NCBI RefSeq assembly: GCF_032461945.1
Contig: NZ_JAWCUD010000003.1
Coordinates: 372,001 to 436,000, forward strand
Source: Paenibacillus_E violae
Lineage (GTDB): Bacteria > Bacillota > Bacilli > Paenibacillales > NBRC-103111
DNA length: 64,000 bases
Reading direction: 5' to 3'
Part shown: in pieces, positions 36,745 to 45,788 of the stretch
How positions within the stretch are numbered: position 1 is the first letter of the stretch
Layout: the number at the start of each line of letters is the position of its first letter
Notes under the pieces: model-generated
What the model was told of the DNA's origin: nothing
Database searches by the model: none
Seen by the model: only the letters and a program-made list of their open reading frames with translations
Program-made: the position numbers and the translations under genes

Positions 36745-38346
36745 CTAGTTACCTTTGATTTGACTCTTATATTCTTGCGGAAGCTTGCCATAACTTTTCT
36801 TGAACATATCGCTGAATTGCCTTGGATTATGATAGCCCACCCGCTCTGCAATTTCATAAACGAGCAGATCCGTTTGCAAAAGTAAGCGGACGGCATTTTT
36901 CATCCGAATGTTTGTGACGTACTGCTTAAAATTCTCATTCGTGTGCTTCTTAAAGAAGCTGCTAAAATAATATGGATTCATAAACACTTGGGAAGCCATG
37001 CTTTCCAGCGTGATATTCTCGCTATAGTGCTCCTCAATGTATTCCTTAATCATCTTCATCTGCTGCGCTTCGCGGCTGCCGCCTGCAGTGTTTACTTGTT
37101 CCAGTATGTCCATTATGCGATCAGATATGAAATCGGTGAGATCGCGAAAACGGTAAAATTGATGCATGCGCTGCTGCCAATCTTTCCGCTGCTCCGGCGA
37201 CACCTGAAGGTCAATCCCGACAGCCGACATCTCCTCCATTAAGTCCGTCAGCATGGTATATACGATTAATACGGCCGATTCTTTGCGACCATTAGCGTTG
37301 CTTGCAGCATGATCAAATAAGTTCCCCAACAGCTCCTGCACCTGTTGCTTGTCCTTGGCAATGACCGCTTTCATCACAGCCAACTTGGCATCTGCCAAGA
37401 GATGATCTGAGCCGTCACGCCGTTCATTTTGGTACCAGGACAGAATCGTTCCTTCCTTTTCAAAATAGCTATAGTTCATCGTCTCGACAGCCGACATATA
37501 GGATTGCCTTAGTTCTTGCAGACTGTGGGCCGGCTTACCGATACATATCGTCACATTAATTTTAAGATAATAGGAAATCTTATCCCGCATTTCGCTCGCG
37601 AGATGCTGCAAATTATCCTCTATGCCCAAGTGGTTCACGATAACGCATAAATTTTCGCCTTTTCGAATAACGAGGCCGCTGCCATACTGTTGGATCAACT
37701 CATCTGCCAGATTGGATACTGCAAATACTAATAGACGCTTCTCATGCTCGCCCCATCTGCCATCCTGTAGCTGTACATGAGCAAGCTCCACATACAGCAC
37801 GCTGAAACATGAAGCCGTAAACTGCGTGTTCAAGCTCTGAAGCTTGCGCTGCGCTTCCTCCCACCGAATATCCCCTTGGGTAAGCCGATCAAACAGCTCC
37901 TCGAGTTGTGTCTTCTTATCTTTTTGCTCATAAACCGCCAGCTTCCCCTTGGAGGATAGATCCTCATTCGCTTCCTTCAGCTGCGTCATTGCTTTGCTTA
38001 CTGCCTCGAGCAGCAGGCTTTTCTCAATCGGCTTCACCAAATAATCAACCGCTCCGAAGGCTAATGCATCCTTGGCATAAGAAAACTCCTGATACGCACT
38101 GACGAAAATAATTTTCGTATGCAACTGCCGCCGTTGTACTTCCTTCATCACATCGATGCCCGAACCATCTGGCATGCTAATATCGGTGATGACAAGATCA
38201 GGCAATTTGTCTTCAATTTGCTCCATAAGACTTTTTCCAGTCAGGGCTTCACCGACGATCGTAATGCCTAGCTCTCCCCATGGAATAAGCTTTTTCAACC
38301 CTTTGATAATGATCGGTTCATCATCAGCTAGAATGGCGTTCAACAT
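36745..38346 (-). CDS. Response regulator with AraC-type HTH (YesN-like), second copy
   Basis: 533 residues from the ATG at 38346; an in-frame GTG two codons earlier is too close to the ribosome binding site AGAGGTGAG. Receiver domain with Asp in LVITDISMPDGSG and Lys in YLVKPIEKS; C-terminal motifs LESMASQVFMNPYYFSSFF and VYEIAERVGYHNPRQFSDMF. The start lies inside the end of the kinase gene (23-nt overlap). It probably activates operon C, which begins downstream after a terminator. Confidence 0.92.
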   Translation of the reverse strand: MLNAILADDEPIIIKGLKKLIPWGELGITIVGEALTGKSLMEQIEDKLPDLVITDISMPDGSGIDVMKEVQRRQLHTKIIFVSAYQEFSYAKDALAFGAVDYLVKPIEKSLLLEAVSKAMTQLKEANEDLSSKGKLAVYEQKDKKTQLEELFDRLTQGDIRWEEAQRKLQSLNTQFTASCFSVLYVELAHVQLQDGRWGEHEKRLLVFAVSNLADELIQQYGSGLVIRKGENLCVIVNHLGIEDNLQHLASEMRDKISYYLKINVTICIGKPAHSLQELRQSYMSAVETMNYSYFEKEGTILSWYQNERRDGSDHLLADAKLAVMKAVIAKDKQQVQELLGNLFDHAASNANGRKESAVLIVYTMLTDLMEEMSAVGIDLQVSPEQRKDWQQRMHQFYRFRDLTDFISDRIMDILEQVNTAGGSREAQQMKMIKEYIEEHYSENITLESMASQVFMNPYYFSSFFKKHTNENFKQYVTNIRMKNAVRLLLQTDLLVYEIAERVGYHNPRQFSDMFKKSYGKLPQEYKSQIKGN

Positions 38347-40117
38347 GGACACTCACCTCTTTCGTTAACGGAATGACTAGACGGACAGTAGTACCAATAT
38401 GTTGGCTGCTGTTGATCTCAATGCCAAAACCGTGCCCATACAGCCCCACGATGCGTTCATGGACATTAATGAGCCCTATACTGCTCCCTATATCTAGCGA
38501 GCTGCCCTTAGCCAACTTTAATCGAACTCGTTCAAGTGTATCTTCGCTCATCCCTACACCATCGTCATCCACCGTCACACTAAGCAGATTATCCGGCAGC
38601 TTTTCAATTGAAATACGAATGGTGCCTTTCCCTGACTTTGGCATAATACCATGATAAATGGCATTTTCGACGATCGGCTGCAGGGATAGCTTCGGAATCG
38701 CACAGTCCATTAAATCCGCATCGAACCGGAAATCTAAACCTAACCTATGCTCGCCGTACCTGATAACCATCAATTGAAAGTATTGCTCCACATTGGTCTT
38801 CTCAGACTTGATTGTAACGGTTTCTTCCCCGTAATCGAGTACATACTTGAGTTGATGGGATAATGACAAAATCATATCACCCACCTCATTCGCATCTTCC
38901 GCAACAGCGCTCATCCGAATCACTTCCAAGGTATTGTACAAATAATGCGGCCTGATCTGGCTTTTTAATGCATTCAGCTCCGCTTGCTTCTGTTTAATCT
39001 GCGCAACATACACGACGTCAATGTATTCCTTCAGCCGTCCCACCATTTTGTTAAAGCCGTGGGAAAGAAGCCCCAACTCATCTGCTGTCTTCACCGTCAC
39101 CTTGGTATCGAAATTACCGGACTCCACCTTCGACATTTCCCGGGTAATGCTGCGAATTGGATTGGAGAAGCGATTCGAGAACCAAACCGCAACCACAATT
39201 AACGAAACGATACAAAGACCAATGACGATCGTAATCGTCCGTAAGAGCTGTTCGACCTTGAGGAACATTTCTTTTTTATAAAACTCACCGATAATTTTAA
39301 TATTATTCTCTGCTGTAGCCTGTTGTAGATGCAAGAAATCGTCCGACGTATTCGCATGGAAAACAGTACCGATTCGTTCAGGTTGATTACTGTAAAGGAT
39401 AATTCCCTGATCATCTACCACGTAGACGGTATCTTGTTTATTCAGGACCATTTGTTTAAAAATTTCAGTAAACGCATCAAGCCCTACGTCCATGTAAAAG
39501 GTACCAACAATATCACCTTCTACCTTGGACGAGCCCAGTACATCCGTAAGGTTGCGTCCAAACGTCATCACTGGATCCGTGGCCCCAAGAAAATAATCCT
39601 GCTTGTGGGTCGGAAAAAAGCTGAGTCCGTTACGGTTGAGCTTCGTCTGCTCTTTCCATTCGACCTTTGGATATGCATATTGGTAATCCAGAGCAACATT
39701 GTTCTTAGATAGGCTTTCAAAAGTCCCGTTTGGCAGAACAAAAAAGACACTTTGCAGATTACGTTCTGTATATAACACCGTTTGCAAGAAATCGTTAATA
39801 GTCATCGTCAATCGGATATCTTTTTCCTTGCTTTGCGCTGCAACTGCTTGTCCCAACTGACCATAGAGACCGCCAACTCCGTAGGAGTACATGAGTTTTG
39901 AAATATTGTTGTATTTGACGAACATATCGTCCACATTTCGGCTGGCAAACAGTAACATTTGCTCATAGTTATTCGTCGCATAACGCTCCATGAAGCCGCT
40001 GAACGTCTGCAGAGAAATATAACTAAGAATGAGCAGCGGGATAAGACCTACCGAAATGAAAGAGAGTGTAAATTTGGCAAAAATGCTTTTGTGCATCCGA
40101 AAAGGGTTCGATGCCAT
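38324..40117 (-). CDS. Sensor histidine kinase (YesM-like), second copy
   Basis: 597 residues: membrane segment at about 17-37, extracellular Cache-type domain to about 285, second membrane segment (LLRTITIVIGLCIVSLIVVAV), HAMP, His_kinase with SQIRPHYLYNTLEVIRM (phospho-His) and HATPase with DDDGVGMS and SIGLINVHERI. GAGGCGG lies 7 nt before the ATG. Overlaps the regulator gene by 23 nt, so the pair is co-translated. It likely senses the substrate of operon C. Confidence 0.9.
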   Translation of the reverse strand: MASNPFRMHKSIFAKFTLSFISVGLIPLLILSYISLQTFSGFMERYATNNYEQMLLFASRNVDDMFVKYNNISKLMYSYGVGGLYGQLGQAVAAQSKEKDIRLTMTINDFLQTVLYTERNLQSVFFVLPNGTFESLSKNNVALDYQYAYPKVEWKEQTKLNRNGLSFFPTHKQDYFLGATDPVMTFGRNLTDVLGSSKVEGDIVGTFYMDVGLDAFTEIFKQMVLNKQDTVYVVDDQGIILYSNQPERIGTVFHANTSDDFLHLQQATAENNIKIIGEFYKKEMFLKVEQLLRTITIVIGLCIVSLIVVAVWFSNRFSNPIRSITREMSKVESGNFDTKVTVKTADELGLLSHGFNKMVGRLKEYIDVVYVAQIKQKQAELNALKSQIRPHYLYNTLEVIRMSAVAEDANEVGDMILSLSHQLKYVLDYGEETVTIKSEKTNVEQYFQLMVIRYGEHRLGLDFRFDADLMDCAIPKLSLQPIVENAIYHGIMPKSGKGTIRISIEKLPDNLLSVTVDDDGVGMSEDTLERVRLKLAKGSSLDIGSSIGLINVHERIVGLYGHGFGIEINSSQHIGTTVRLVIPLTKEVSVHVERHSS

Positions 40118-40228
40118 CTGTGAGCCGCCTCATGCTTTCGTTATAGAATAAGTCCATTTTAACAGAATTCACACACGAAACGAGCGATGATATTGCATGT
40201 GGAAGTGCACTTTTTTAAGATATAAGAA

Positions 40229-40256
40229 ACAACGCCATCCTTATGGATGTCGTTGT
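40229..40256 (-). terminator. Terminator of the GH127 gene
   Basis: ACAACG-C-CATCC and GGATG-T-CGTTGT pair around a TTAT loop; on the minus strand TTCTTAT follows. It starts 14 nt after the stop. Confidence 0.75.
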
Positions 40257-40269
40257 CAAGAAGCCGCAC

Positions 40270-42162
40270 TTATTTGGGGACCTGATCAACAGGAAAATAA
40301 ACGGAATATGTCTCATCCTTAATTTCATATAGAGGGATAAAACGTATACCCACGTCCTGTCCTTTCGTTCGATAATAGCCCACATTCCACCAGCTGTGAT
40401 TTCTTTCCCGATCTGCTACGAGCATAGTCTCTGGCAACGCAGAGTTACCATATAATCGATGTTCACGTTCAATTAACCCTGCCAAAACAATCGGGCCATC
40501 CATAAAAGCTACCATATTTTCTGCGCCAGGAAGTGGCTCGGTTGTTAATGATTTAGGAAACTCAATTTGTATGGTATCCCCATTACTCCATGTTTTACGA
40601 ATTCCAATGAACGATTGAGGCCTTACTGGATTTGTAAGTTGGACGCCATTCACGTAAATAATGGGCTCATTGCTTACCCATCTTGGGACTCTAAGTTTTA
40701 ATGTAAATTCAACATCCTTGTCACAAGTAATCGTCAAACTATACGTAAATCGATCAGGGCGATGTACAGGGATTGGTGGCATATCAATTTTGGTTATGGC
40801 CGTCATTCCCGTTACATTCCAGTTATTCAAAGGATAGACACCATATTGCCCGTCCTGCTTAAGATGAATGGTAATTGGACTATCGTTTAGACTTAGATTA
40901 ACTTCGGCTGGCAGCCACTGGCACACAGCCACTCCATCCTTATCCTCCATGAAAATCTGCTGCACATAAGAGGCATTCGCTTGAACAAGCGTACCGTGGC
41001 AGCACCAAAAATGCTGTGTAGGGGTGCCCCACTTCTTATGACTCCCCGCGCCGACACCTAGAAAATACGAAATCATGCCTGTTTCTCCATGCTGGTGAGC
41101 AAGAACTCCGTTATAGAATCTTCTCTCCCAGTAGTCCGCATATTGTGGTTCTCCTGTCCATCTGAGCAGCACATGGGCAAGTCTCATCATGTTGTAATTC
41201 ACACAATGTTCCTGTCCAACTCCCATCCTTTCCGCCATCTGACCGGGAGGCACCCATAATTCACCGTCATCTCCAGCCCCCGTACAATAATATCCTCTAT
41301 TCGTAACCGCGCATGCCCAGAACGCCTCCACAACCTCCCGAAAACGTTCTTCTCCCGTTACTTCCCACGCCCTAGCAGCTCCCAAAATTTCAGGAATCTG
41401 CGTATTGGCATGCTTATTCGTCAATACCTCTTGTCCTGATAACAAGGCGTCAAAAAAACGGCGGCGATCGTACCGATGGATTAATGCGAGATGTGTTTCA
41501 TCCTGTGTTATACCATATAGGTCTGCCCAGACCTCCAACATGCCACCTGTTTCTAAATCAAGGAGGTCATCCATTTGTTCTCGGCTAAACAGCCCCGTCC
41601 AGCGGTAAAACCAAGAAGCTAAACCACGCATTAAATCGAGCGCTTGTTTATTTTGAACAATTGCATACATGTCGTATAGCCCCATCAAAAGTTTATGAAT
41701 CGTATAATGCGGTGCCCAGACATACTTTCCTTTGGCTATTCTATTCATGTAAGACTCTGGGAACGCAGCAAGCCATTCTCCCCCATTCGCCTCCTGACAA
41801 CGCGCCAATTCTTGGACGATGTGATCCGCTTTAGCTCTAACCAGCAAATCTTCGGTTTGCGCATAAATGCGGGCTGCTGCAGACAGCCAATGCCCCATCA
41901 TATGTCCCCTCAACTCACAAGTCGGTGATTCCCAGCCCCAATGCCAATGTTCGGGTCCGTCCATGCTCGTCGTAGTCGCGCTTGTGGTCCCCCCATTTCC
42001 ACTGTAACTCCACAAACCTGCCTCCAGATAGAAATTACGAAGTAGATTTTCATTCGTTAAGCTTATGACATACTTTTTATTTAGCTCAAAACGAGCCGCA
42101 AGCGGACCCGCCGACAGTTTAACTCGTCCTACCTGATAATCCATCATTTTAGTTATATGCAA
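40270..42162 (-). CDS. GH127 beta-L-arabinofuranosidase (former DUF1680)
   Basis: 630 residues from a TTG at 42162 with GGAGG 7 nt upstream; the ATG pair 15 bases later is too far from it. The zinc-cysteine active site of GH127 is complete: Glu318 and Cys320 in GQEHCVNYN, and Cys387-Cys388 in FWCCHGT, which match Glu338, Cys340, Cys417 and Cys418 of the Bifidobacterium enzyme HypBA1. The (alpha/alpha)6 barrel occupies roughly residues 20-420 and beta-sandwiches follow. No signal peptide, so cytoplasmic action on imported beta-arabinosides. Single gene, divergent from an AraC regulator. Confidence 0.93.
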   Translation of the reverse strand: MHITKMMDYQVGRVKLSAGPLAARFELNKKYVISLTNENLLRNFYLEAGLWSYSGNGGTTSATTTSMDGPEHWHWGWESPTCELRGHMMGHWLSAAARIYAQTEDLLVRAKADHIVQELARCQEANGGEWLAAFPESYMNRIAKGKYVWAPHYTIHKLLMGLYDMYAIVQNKQALDLMRGLASWFYRWTGLFSREQMDDLLDLETGGMLEVWADLYGITQDETHLALIHRYDRRRFFDALLSGQEVLTNKHANTQIPEILGAARAWEVTGEERFREVVEAFWACAVTNRGYYCTGAGDDGELWVPPGQMAERMGVGQEHCVNYNMMRLAHVLLRWTGEPQYADYWERRFYNGVLAHQHGETGMISYFLGVGAGSHKKWGTPTQHFWCCHGTLVQANASYVQQIFMEDKDGVAVCQWLPAEVNLSLNDSPITIHLKQDGQYGVYPLNNWNVTGMTAITKIDMPPIPVHRPDRFTYSLTITCDKDVEFTLKLRVPRWVSNEPIIYVNGVQLTNPVRPQSFIGIRKTWSNGDTIQIEFPKSLTTEPLPGAENMVAFMDGPIVLAGLIEREHRLYGNSALPETMLVADRERNHSWWNVGYYRTKGQDVGIRFIPLYEIKDETYSVYFPVDQVPK

Positions 42163-42299
42163 TGGGATACCTCCATTTTTTTGTATCTTAAGAATATTTT
42201 AAACCCCAATAGGTATTGAGAAGAATGCATAAAACATTATTTTACATATACTTTCTTTGGGTATATTCTAAGTACAAGCAATGTAAGGGGGCATGCAAG

Positions 42300-43202
42300 A
42301 TGGATCCGTTCGTTTATTTAACTGGTGATCGGTTTCCCATGATCAGGGATATTGGATGGAATCAAGTTGACGAGGTGTATACGCATCACGATCGCCTATT
42401 AGACTTTGATATATTCGTATTTGTGACCAAGGGGAGCATGCAGGTCGTTGAGGAAACAGTGGAGTATATCATTCATGAGAAGGAACACTTGTTTTTGAAA
42501 AAAGGACTTCATCATTGGGGGCGCCCTGAAACTTTGCCAGGAACATCTTGGTATTGGATTCACTTCAATTCACCTGTAGATGACTACTCTTCCTATAAAG
42601 ATCAATCCCCTCTACCCGAAATCGACTTCTTTTATCCTGATCACTATGCCTACCGATTCCCTCTGCCAAAGCATGGAACTTCGCCTTTTCATCGAACCTT
42701 AGAAAACAGATTACATCTGTTAGTGGAGGATTTTGGAAAACCCAAGGAACATGGTATGGTCCAACTAAGCATTCAAGTGTATCAGATGTTTCTGGAACTT
42801 CACAAAGCAACAAAGGAACATAGCCAATCTACAAAAAATTCAGGCAAAGGCGAAGCTGTCGCTGGGCGAGTGATGGCTTTTCTTAAACAGCATATCGACG
42901 AGGACTTTGACTCTACCCAACTAAGCAGCCATCTGAATTTAAACTATAGTTACGTATCAGCAACCTTTAAAACTCAAACAGGACTAAGCATTATTGAAGC
43001 TCATACGAAATTAAGAATTAACAAAGCGATTGACTGGATGCGAAACACTTCTCTCAATGTATCTGAGATTAGTGAGCGATTAGGCTACAGGAATCCTTAC
43101 TATTTCAGCCGTGTCTTTAAAAAAGTAATAGGGGAATCTCCTTCTTCGTATATGAGTAATTTCTACAAGAATAAGAGTATGAAGATACTGCTAAACCGTT
43201 AA
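42300..43202 (+). CDS. AraC-family transcriptional regulator
   Basis: 300 residues from the ATG at 42300, preceded by AAGGGGG with 8-nt spacing; the frame is open 28 codons upstream without a ribosome binding site. N-terminal AraC-binding domain (DFDIFVFVTKGSMQVVEE, KEHLFLKKGLHHWG), C-terminal helix-turn-helix motifs (SSHLNLNYSYVSATF, VSEISERLGYRNPYYFSRVF). A TTTACA/TATATT promoter with 15-bp spacing lies at 42241-42267. It is divergent from the GH127 gene and probably controls it. Confidence 0.9.
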   Translation: MDPFVYLTGDRFPMIRDIGWNQVDEVYTHHDRLLDFDIFVFVTKGSMQVVEETVEYIIHEKEHLFLKKGLHHWGRPETLPGTSWYWIHFNSPVDDYSSYKDQSPLPEIDFFYPDHYAYRFPLPKHGTSPFHRTLENRLHLLVEDFGKPKEHGMVQLSIQVYQMFLELHKATKEHSQSTKNSGKGEAVAGRVMAFLKQHIDEDFDSTQLSSHLNLNYSYVSATFKTQTGLSIIEAHTKLRINKAIDWMRNTSLNVSEISERLGYRNPYYFSRVFKKVIGESPSSYMSNFYKNKSMKILLNR

Positions 43203-43222
43203 ACTGCATCATATTAAAATAA

Positions 43223-43250
43223 ATGGCCCTACGATTTCTCGTAAGGCCAT
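43223..43250. terminator. Bidirectional terminator between AraC and small membrane protein genes
   Basis: ATGGCC-C-TACGA and TCGTA-A-GGCCAT form a strong stem. On the minus strand TTTATTTTAA follows; on the plus strand the tail is weak. It serves the convergent genes ending at 43202 and 43267. Confidence 0.75.
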
Positions 43251-43266
43251 CAAGTACTGGTATTCT

Positions 43267-43542
43267 TTAAAAAGTAGTGTTTTTGCTCAGTATATCTGCG
43301 AATATAGAAAAGAAGGCAATTGCAATAATAGCATATAATACAATAAAAATAAGAGCCATCAATAAGCTCGCTTTGGCGTAATTAGATTTATTTTTGTTTG
43401 CACTGTCACCAAATGCCCAAATAAATAACATGACGATATTGACGATTGGGATCATCAAAATTAAGCTAGTAATTAGCCAATTTTTCACCGTCATAACCTT
43501 TTCTCTTTGATCTAGCCCAAAGCTTGTTGTTTCCATCGACAT
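43267..43542 (-). CDS. Small two-segment membrane protein, unknown function
   Basis: 91 residues. Two hydrophobic segments (WLITSLILMIPIVNIVMLFI and LLMALIFIVLYAIIAIAFF) joined by a basic, Lys/Asn-rich loop. The sequence between them (WAFGDSANKNKSNYAKA) is of a type common in small Firmicute membrane proteins of unknown role. GGGGGAG lies 7 nt before the ATG. Own terminator; no operon partner. Confidence 0.7.
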   Translation of the reverse strand: MSMETTSFGLDQREKVMTVKNWLITSLILMIPIVNIVMLFIWAFGDSANKNKSNYAKASLLMALIFIVLYAIIAIAFFSIFADILSKNTTF

Positions 43543-43920
43543 TTTAAAACTCCCCCTTAACCATCTTTATATATAATTACCATTCCTTAGTATATCTGAA
43601 AAGGCCCATTTGTAAAGGGATATTTTAACAAATACAACTCCTAGTTAAGGTTGATGAGTTGGACCAAAGATAGAAAGAGCGGTAGCCTTGGACGAGAAAA
43701 TAATGTCCTTTGACTGCCGCTGTTTTAGTAAGTATCATTCGCTGAACATTCAGATGAGCGTGAAATATTTCCAGTCCTCCCACAATTCCTTGGTTGTTCA
43801 GCGTGTGTAACCGGATGTGACCAATAAGGGTATGTTTTTCATTTCATAGATTTTTTGGAGAGTATGGGTACAGCGATTCGGGATATATGTGCATCCTCCG
43901 AAAAATGCTGGACTTACAAA
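43543..43920. other. 378-bp gene-free stretch with an imperfect hairpin
   Basis: No frame here has both a start with a ribosome binding site and coding character. An imperfect hairpin opens with AGCGG (43678-43682) and closes with CCGCT (43717-43721), then GTTTTAG on the plus strand. Short minus-strand stretches look like decayed coding sequence but match nothing I recognise. Confidence 0.5.
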
Positions 43921-44469
43921 CTAGCCCACATAATTGGCAACTTTACAGAACCAGACCATGTGCCCAGAACCCGGCCCCCAGTAATCTTGCACAGTAGTGT
44001 AAGGCTGACCGAATTTATTTAGCCATTTAGCTTGAGCATGCCGGTAACCACTATCCAGACAAAAACTATCAATTCCTTGTTCAGCCAATTTGTTAGCCAT
44101 CGCTCTAATTAGAGCGGAGCCGATTCCCCGCCCCTGATATTCTGGCAACACATACAAGCTGCCCAGTTCACCAACATTCTTTAGTCGACCGTCGGTGCAT
44201 TTGATAATATCATCATTGCAGGGCCCAAATGAAATGACGCCGACAATATTATCGTCCATACGGGCAACAAGAAATCGGACCGCTTCGCCCACTGTATACA
44301 AAGCATCGTGCAGCATACGTCTCTTGCCTTCGATCTCTCGCGCGATCACTTCTGTGAGCGCTACCAATCCTTCCTGCTCAAAGGCGTTGGGAATAGATCG
44401 CCTGAATACCTGGTAAGCTAGATCCATATCAGACAACGCTAATTCATTGATTTCGATCACTTTGTTCAT
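43921..44469 (-). CDS. GNAT-family N-acetyltransferase
   Basis: 182 residues. The acetyl-CoA pyrophosphate loop is in LPEYQGRGIGSALIRAM (motif A), preceded by the beta-4 strand VGELGSLYV. The end (SGHMVWFCK) gives no substrate clue. GGAGGG precedes the ATG by 7 nt. It stands in a group of small, unrelated genes. Confidence 0.85.
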   Translation of the reverse strand: MNKVIEINELALSDMDLAYQVFRRSIPNAFEQEGLVALTEVIAREIEGKRRMLHDALYTVGEAVRFLVARMDDNIVGVISFGPCNDDIIKCTDGRLKNVGELGSLYVLPEYQGRGIGSALIRAMANKLAEQGIDSFCLDSGYRHAQAKWLNKFGQPYTTVQDYWGPGSGHMVWFCKVANYVG

Positions 44470-44537
44470 TTCATCTCCCTCCTCAATAGCTTTTTTATTA
44501 TCTTATTTGTAATTATCCCATTTTCCTCCCGTTAGCG

Positions 44538-44861
44538 TTACCCATTATTTGAATACAGAACCTCTACGTCTTCAGAAATGATTTCAAGAGAAGCATCGTC
44601 ATCGTCACGCCAGTTTGCAAAGAGAAACTTACGATAAGGCCCGCTCTTACTCATCTCACTGATTGCATAAAGCATCATTCCGAGTGGTCTGTTGGAATTA
44701 ACGGTTTGCACTCCAGTGAACTTTATTAATATTGCACCTCCTTCATAACCTTTTAAAGTTACCGAGAGGATATTGTCCTCCCAGTAAATACACTCGATTT
44801 TACTATCATGTATCCTAAAATCACCTATGTAAGTTAGAAACTGATCTTCTTCAGTATTCAT
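44538..44861 (-). CDS. Hypothetical protein
   Basis: 107 residues from the ATG at 44861 (GAGGA 8 nt upstream; an adjacent in-frame TTG is also possible). Acidic, beta-rich, no signal peptide or membrane segment; contains IECIYWEDNILSVTLKGYEG and an acidic NWRDDDDAS stretch. It looks like a small cytoplasmic domain of the kind seen in immunity-like families, but I do not recognise it. Confidence 0.6.
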   Translation of the reverse strand: MNTEEDQFLTYIGDFRIHDSKIECIYWEDNILSVTLKGYEGGAILIKFTGVQTVNSNRPLGMMLYAISEMSKSGPYRKFLFANWRDDDDASLEIISEDVEVLYSNNG

Positions 44862-44914
44862 CAATTTAATCCTCGTTTCTTTATTCTGATTGTTTATTTA
44901 GGAGTTATCTGCGT

Positions 44915-45310
44915 TTAGTCCTTTCTCCTCCAGACTCCGCCGGGACAAGGAACAAACCCACAATCTGAGTAAAACGTAGTATGTTTAGAATCGTAAGTCA
45001 ATGTTACAATCTCTAACCCAAAACGTTCCGCCTCTTGAAGTAATTTCTTTACTAAAGCTTGACCTATCCCTTTTCTCTGATGTTGAGGATGCACAATAAT
45101 ATCTTCCATATATCCGTGCTGCAATCCCATTCCAGCAATATAACCAAATGCTATTAGTTCATTCTTCTCATCCCTAAGTCCGGCCCAGAAATTGCAGCGT
45201 TCAAATAAAATGGGATAATCAGAATGCCTACCATCCCAACCCACTAGCTCTCTTAAAGTTGGCACTTCATGGTGCTCTAACGATAAATTAATGACTATCT
45301 CTTGATTCAA
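44915..45310 (-). CDS. GNAT-family N-acetyltransferase
   Basis: 131 residues from a TTG at 45310 with AAAGGAG 10 nt upstream; the frame is open 18 codons further, without a ribosome binding site. Motif A is clear (VHPQHQRKGIGQALVKKL) and the C-terminal FYSDCGFVP is typical of the YjdJ/ElaA-like small acetyltransferases. Substrate unknown. Confidence 0.8.
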   Translation of the reverse strand: MNQEIVINLSLEHHEVPTLRELVGWDGRHSDYPILFERCNFWAGLRDEKNELIAFGYIAGMGLQHGYMEDIIVHPQHQRKGIGQALVKKLLQEAERFGLEIVTLTYDSKHTTFYSDCGFVPCPGGVWRRKD

Positions 45311-45439
45311 TTGACCATCTCTCCTTTGCAATTCATTGTTGTTAAGAAGCAATTGTTGGCGCAATGCTGCCCGTTATTTCAACAAAAAAGGAACAGTTGC
45401 CGGTCCGAGGCAATCTGCTCCATTTTGAACCAACAACCA

Positions 45440-45526
45440 TTAACCTTTATTTTCACTGTCCTTCTTCATGCCTTTATAGAGGCTTATCGGCAGCCCAATT
45501 ATTAAGAAAATTAATGTCGGGATCAT
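45440..45526 (-). CDS. Possible small membrane peptide
   Basis: 28 residues from an ATG: one hydrophobic stretch (IPTLIFLIIGLPISLY) followed by a charged tail (KGMKKDSENKG), the layout of many small membrane proteins. AAAGGAGG lies 17 nt upstream, further than usual; the frame continues upstream as ILWL without a standard start. In another frame the same ribosome binding site fits an ATG that gives only 19 residues. Confidence 0.35.
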   Translation of the reverse strand: MIPTLIFLIIGLPISLYKGMKKDSENKG

Positions 45527-45556
45527 TAACCATAATATTGCGCCTCCTTTTGCAGG

Positions 45557-45712
45557 CTAAACCAAAAACCATTTTTTATCAGCATATGGCACAATAAAAA
45601 AGAACAAGTATAATGCAACCAACAAAGATACACATAATACAAGAAAATTTAATTTGTGGTTTAATACAATCGACTTAATTCTACTAGTTAAAAAGATATC
45701 AGAAACCTCCAA
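45557..45712 (-). CDS. Possible small membrane protein
   Basis: 51 residues from a TTG; AGGAG is only 2 nt upstream, so the start is uncertain. A charged N-terminal part is followed by a strong membrane segment (LNFLVLCVSLLVALYLFFFI) and PYADKKWFLV. It precedes the other small membrane ORF by 30 nt. AT-rich, without recognised family. Confidence 0.35.
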   Translation of the reverse strand: MEVSDIFLTSRIKSIVLNHKLNFLVLCVSLLVALYLFFFIVPYADKKWFLV

Positions 45713-45788
45713 TGCTCCTAAGAGTAATCTCTCAAAAGTGTAGACTGTCGACTTTAACTAAATCTAACCCATGCACCCTTGCCACGAA

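Noticed and set aside
43543..43920. Insertion sequence remnant in the gene-free stretch
   Set aside because: No inverted terminal repeats, target duplication or transposase motif could be seen.
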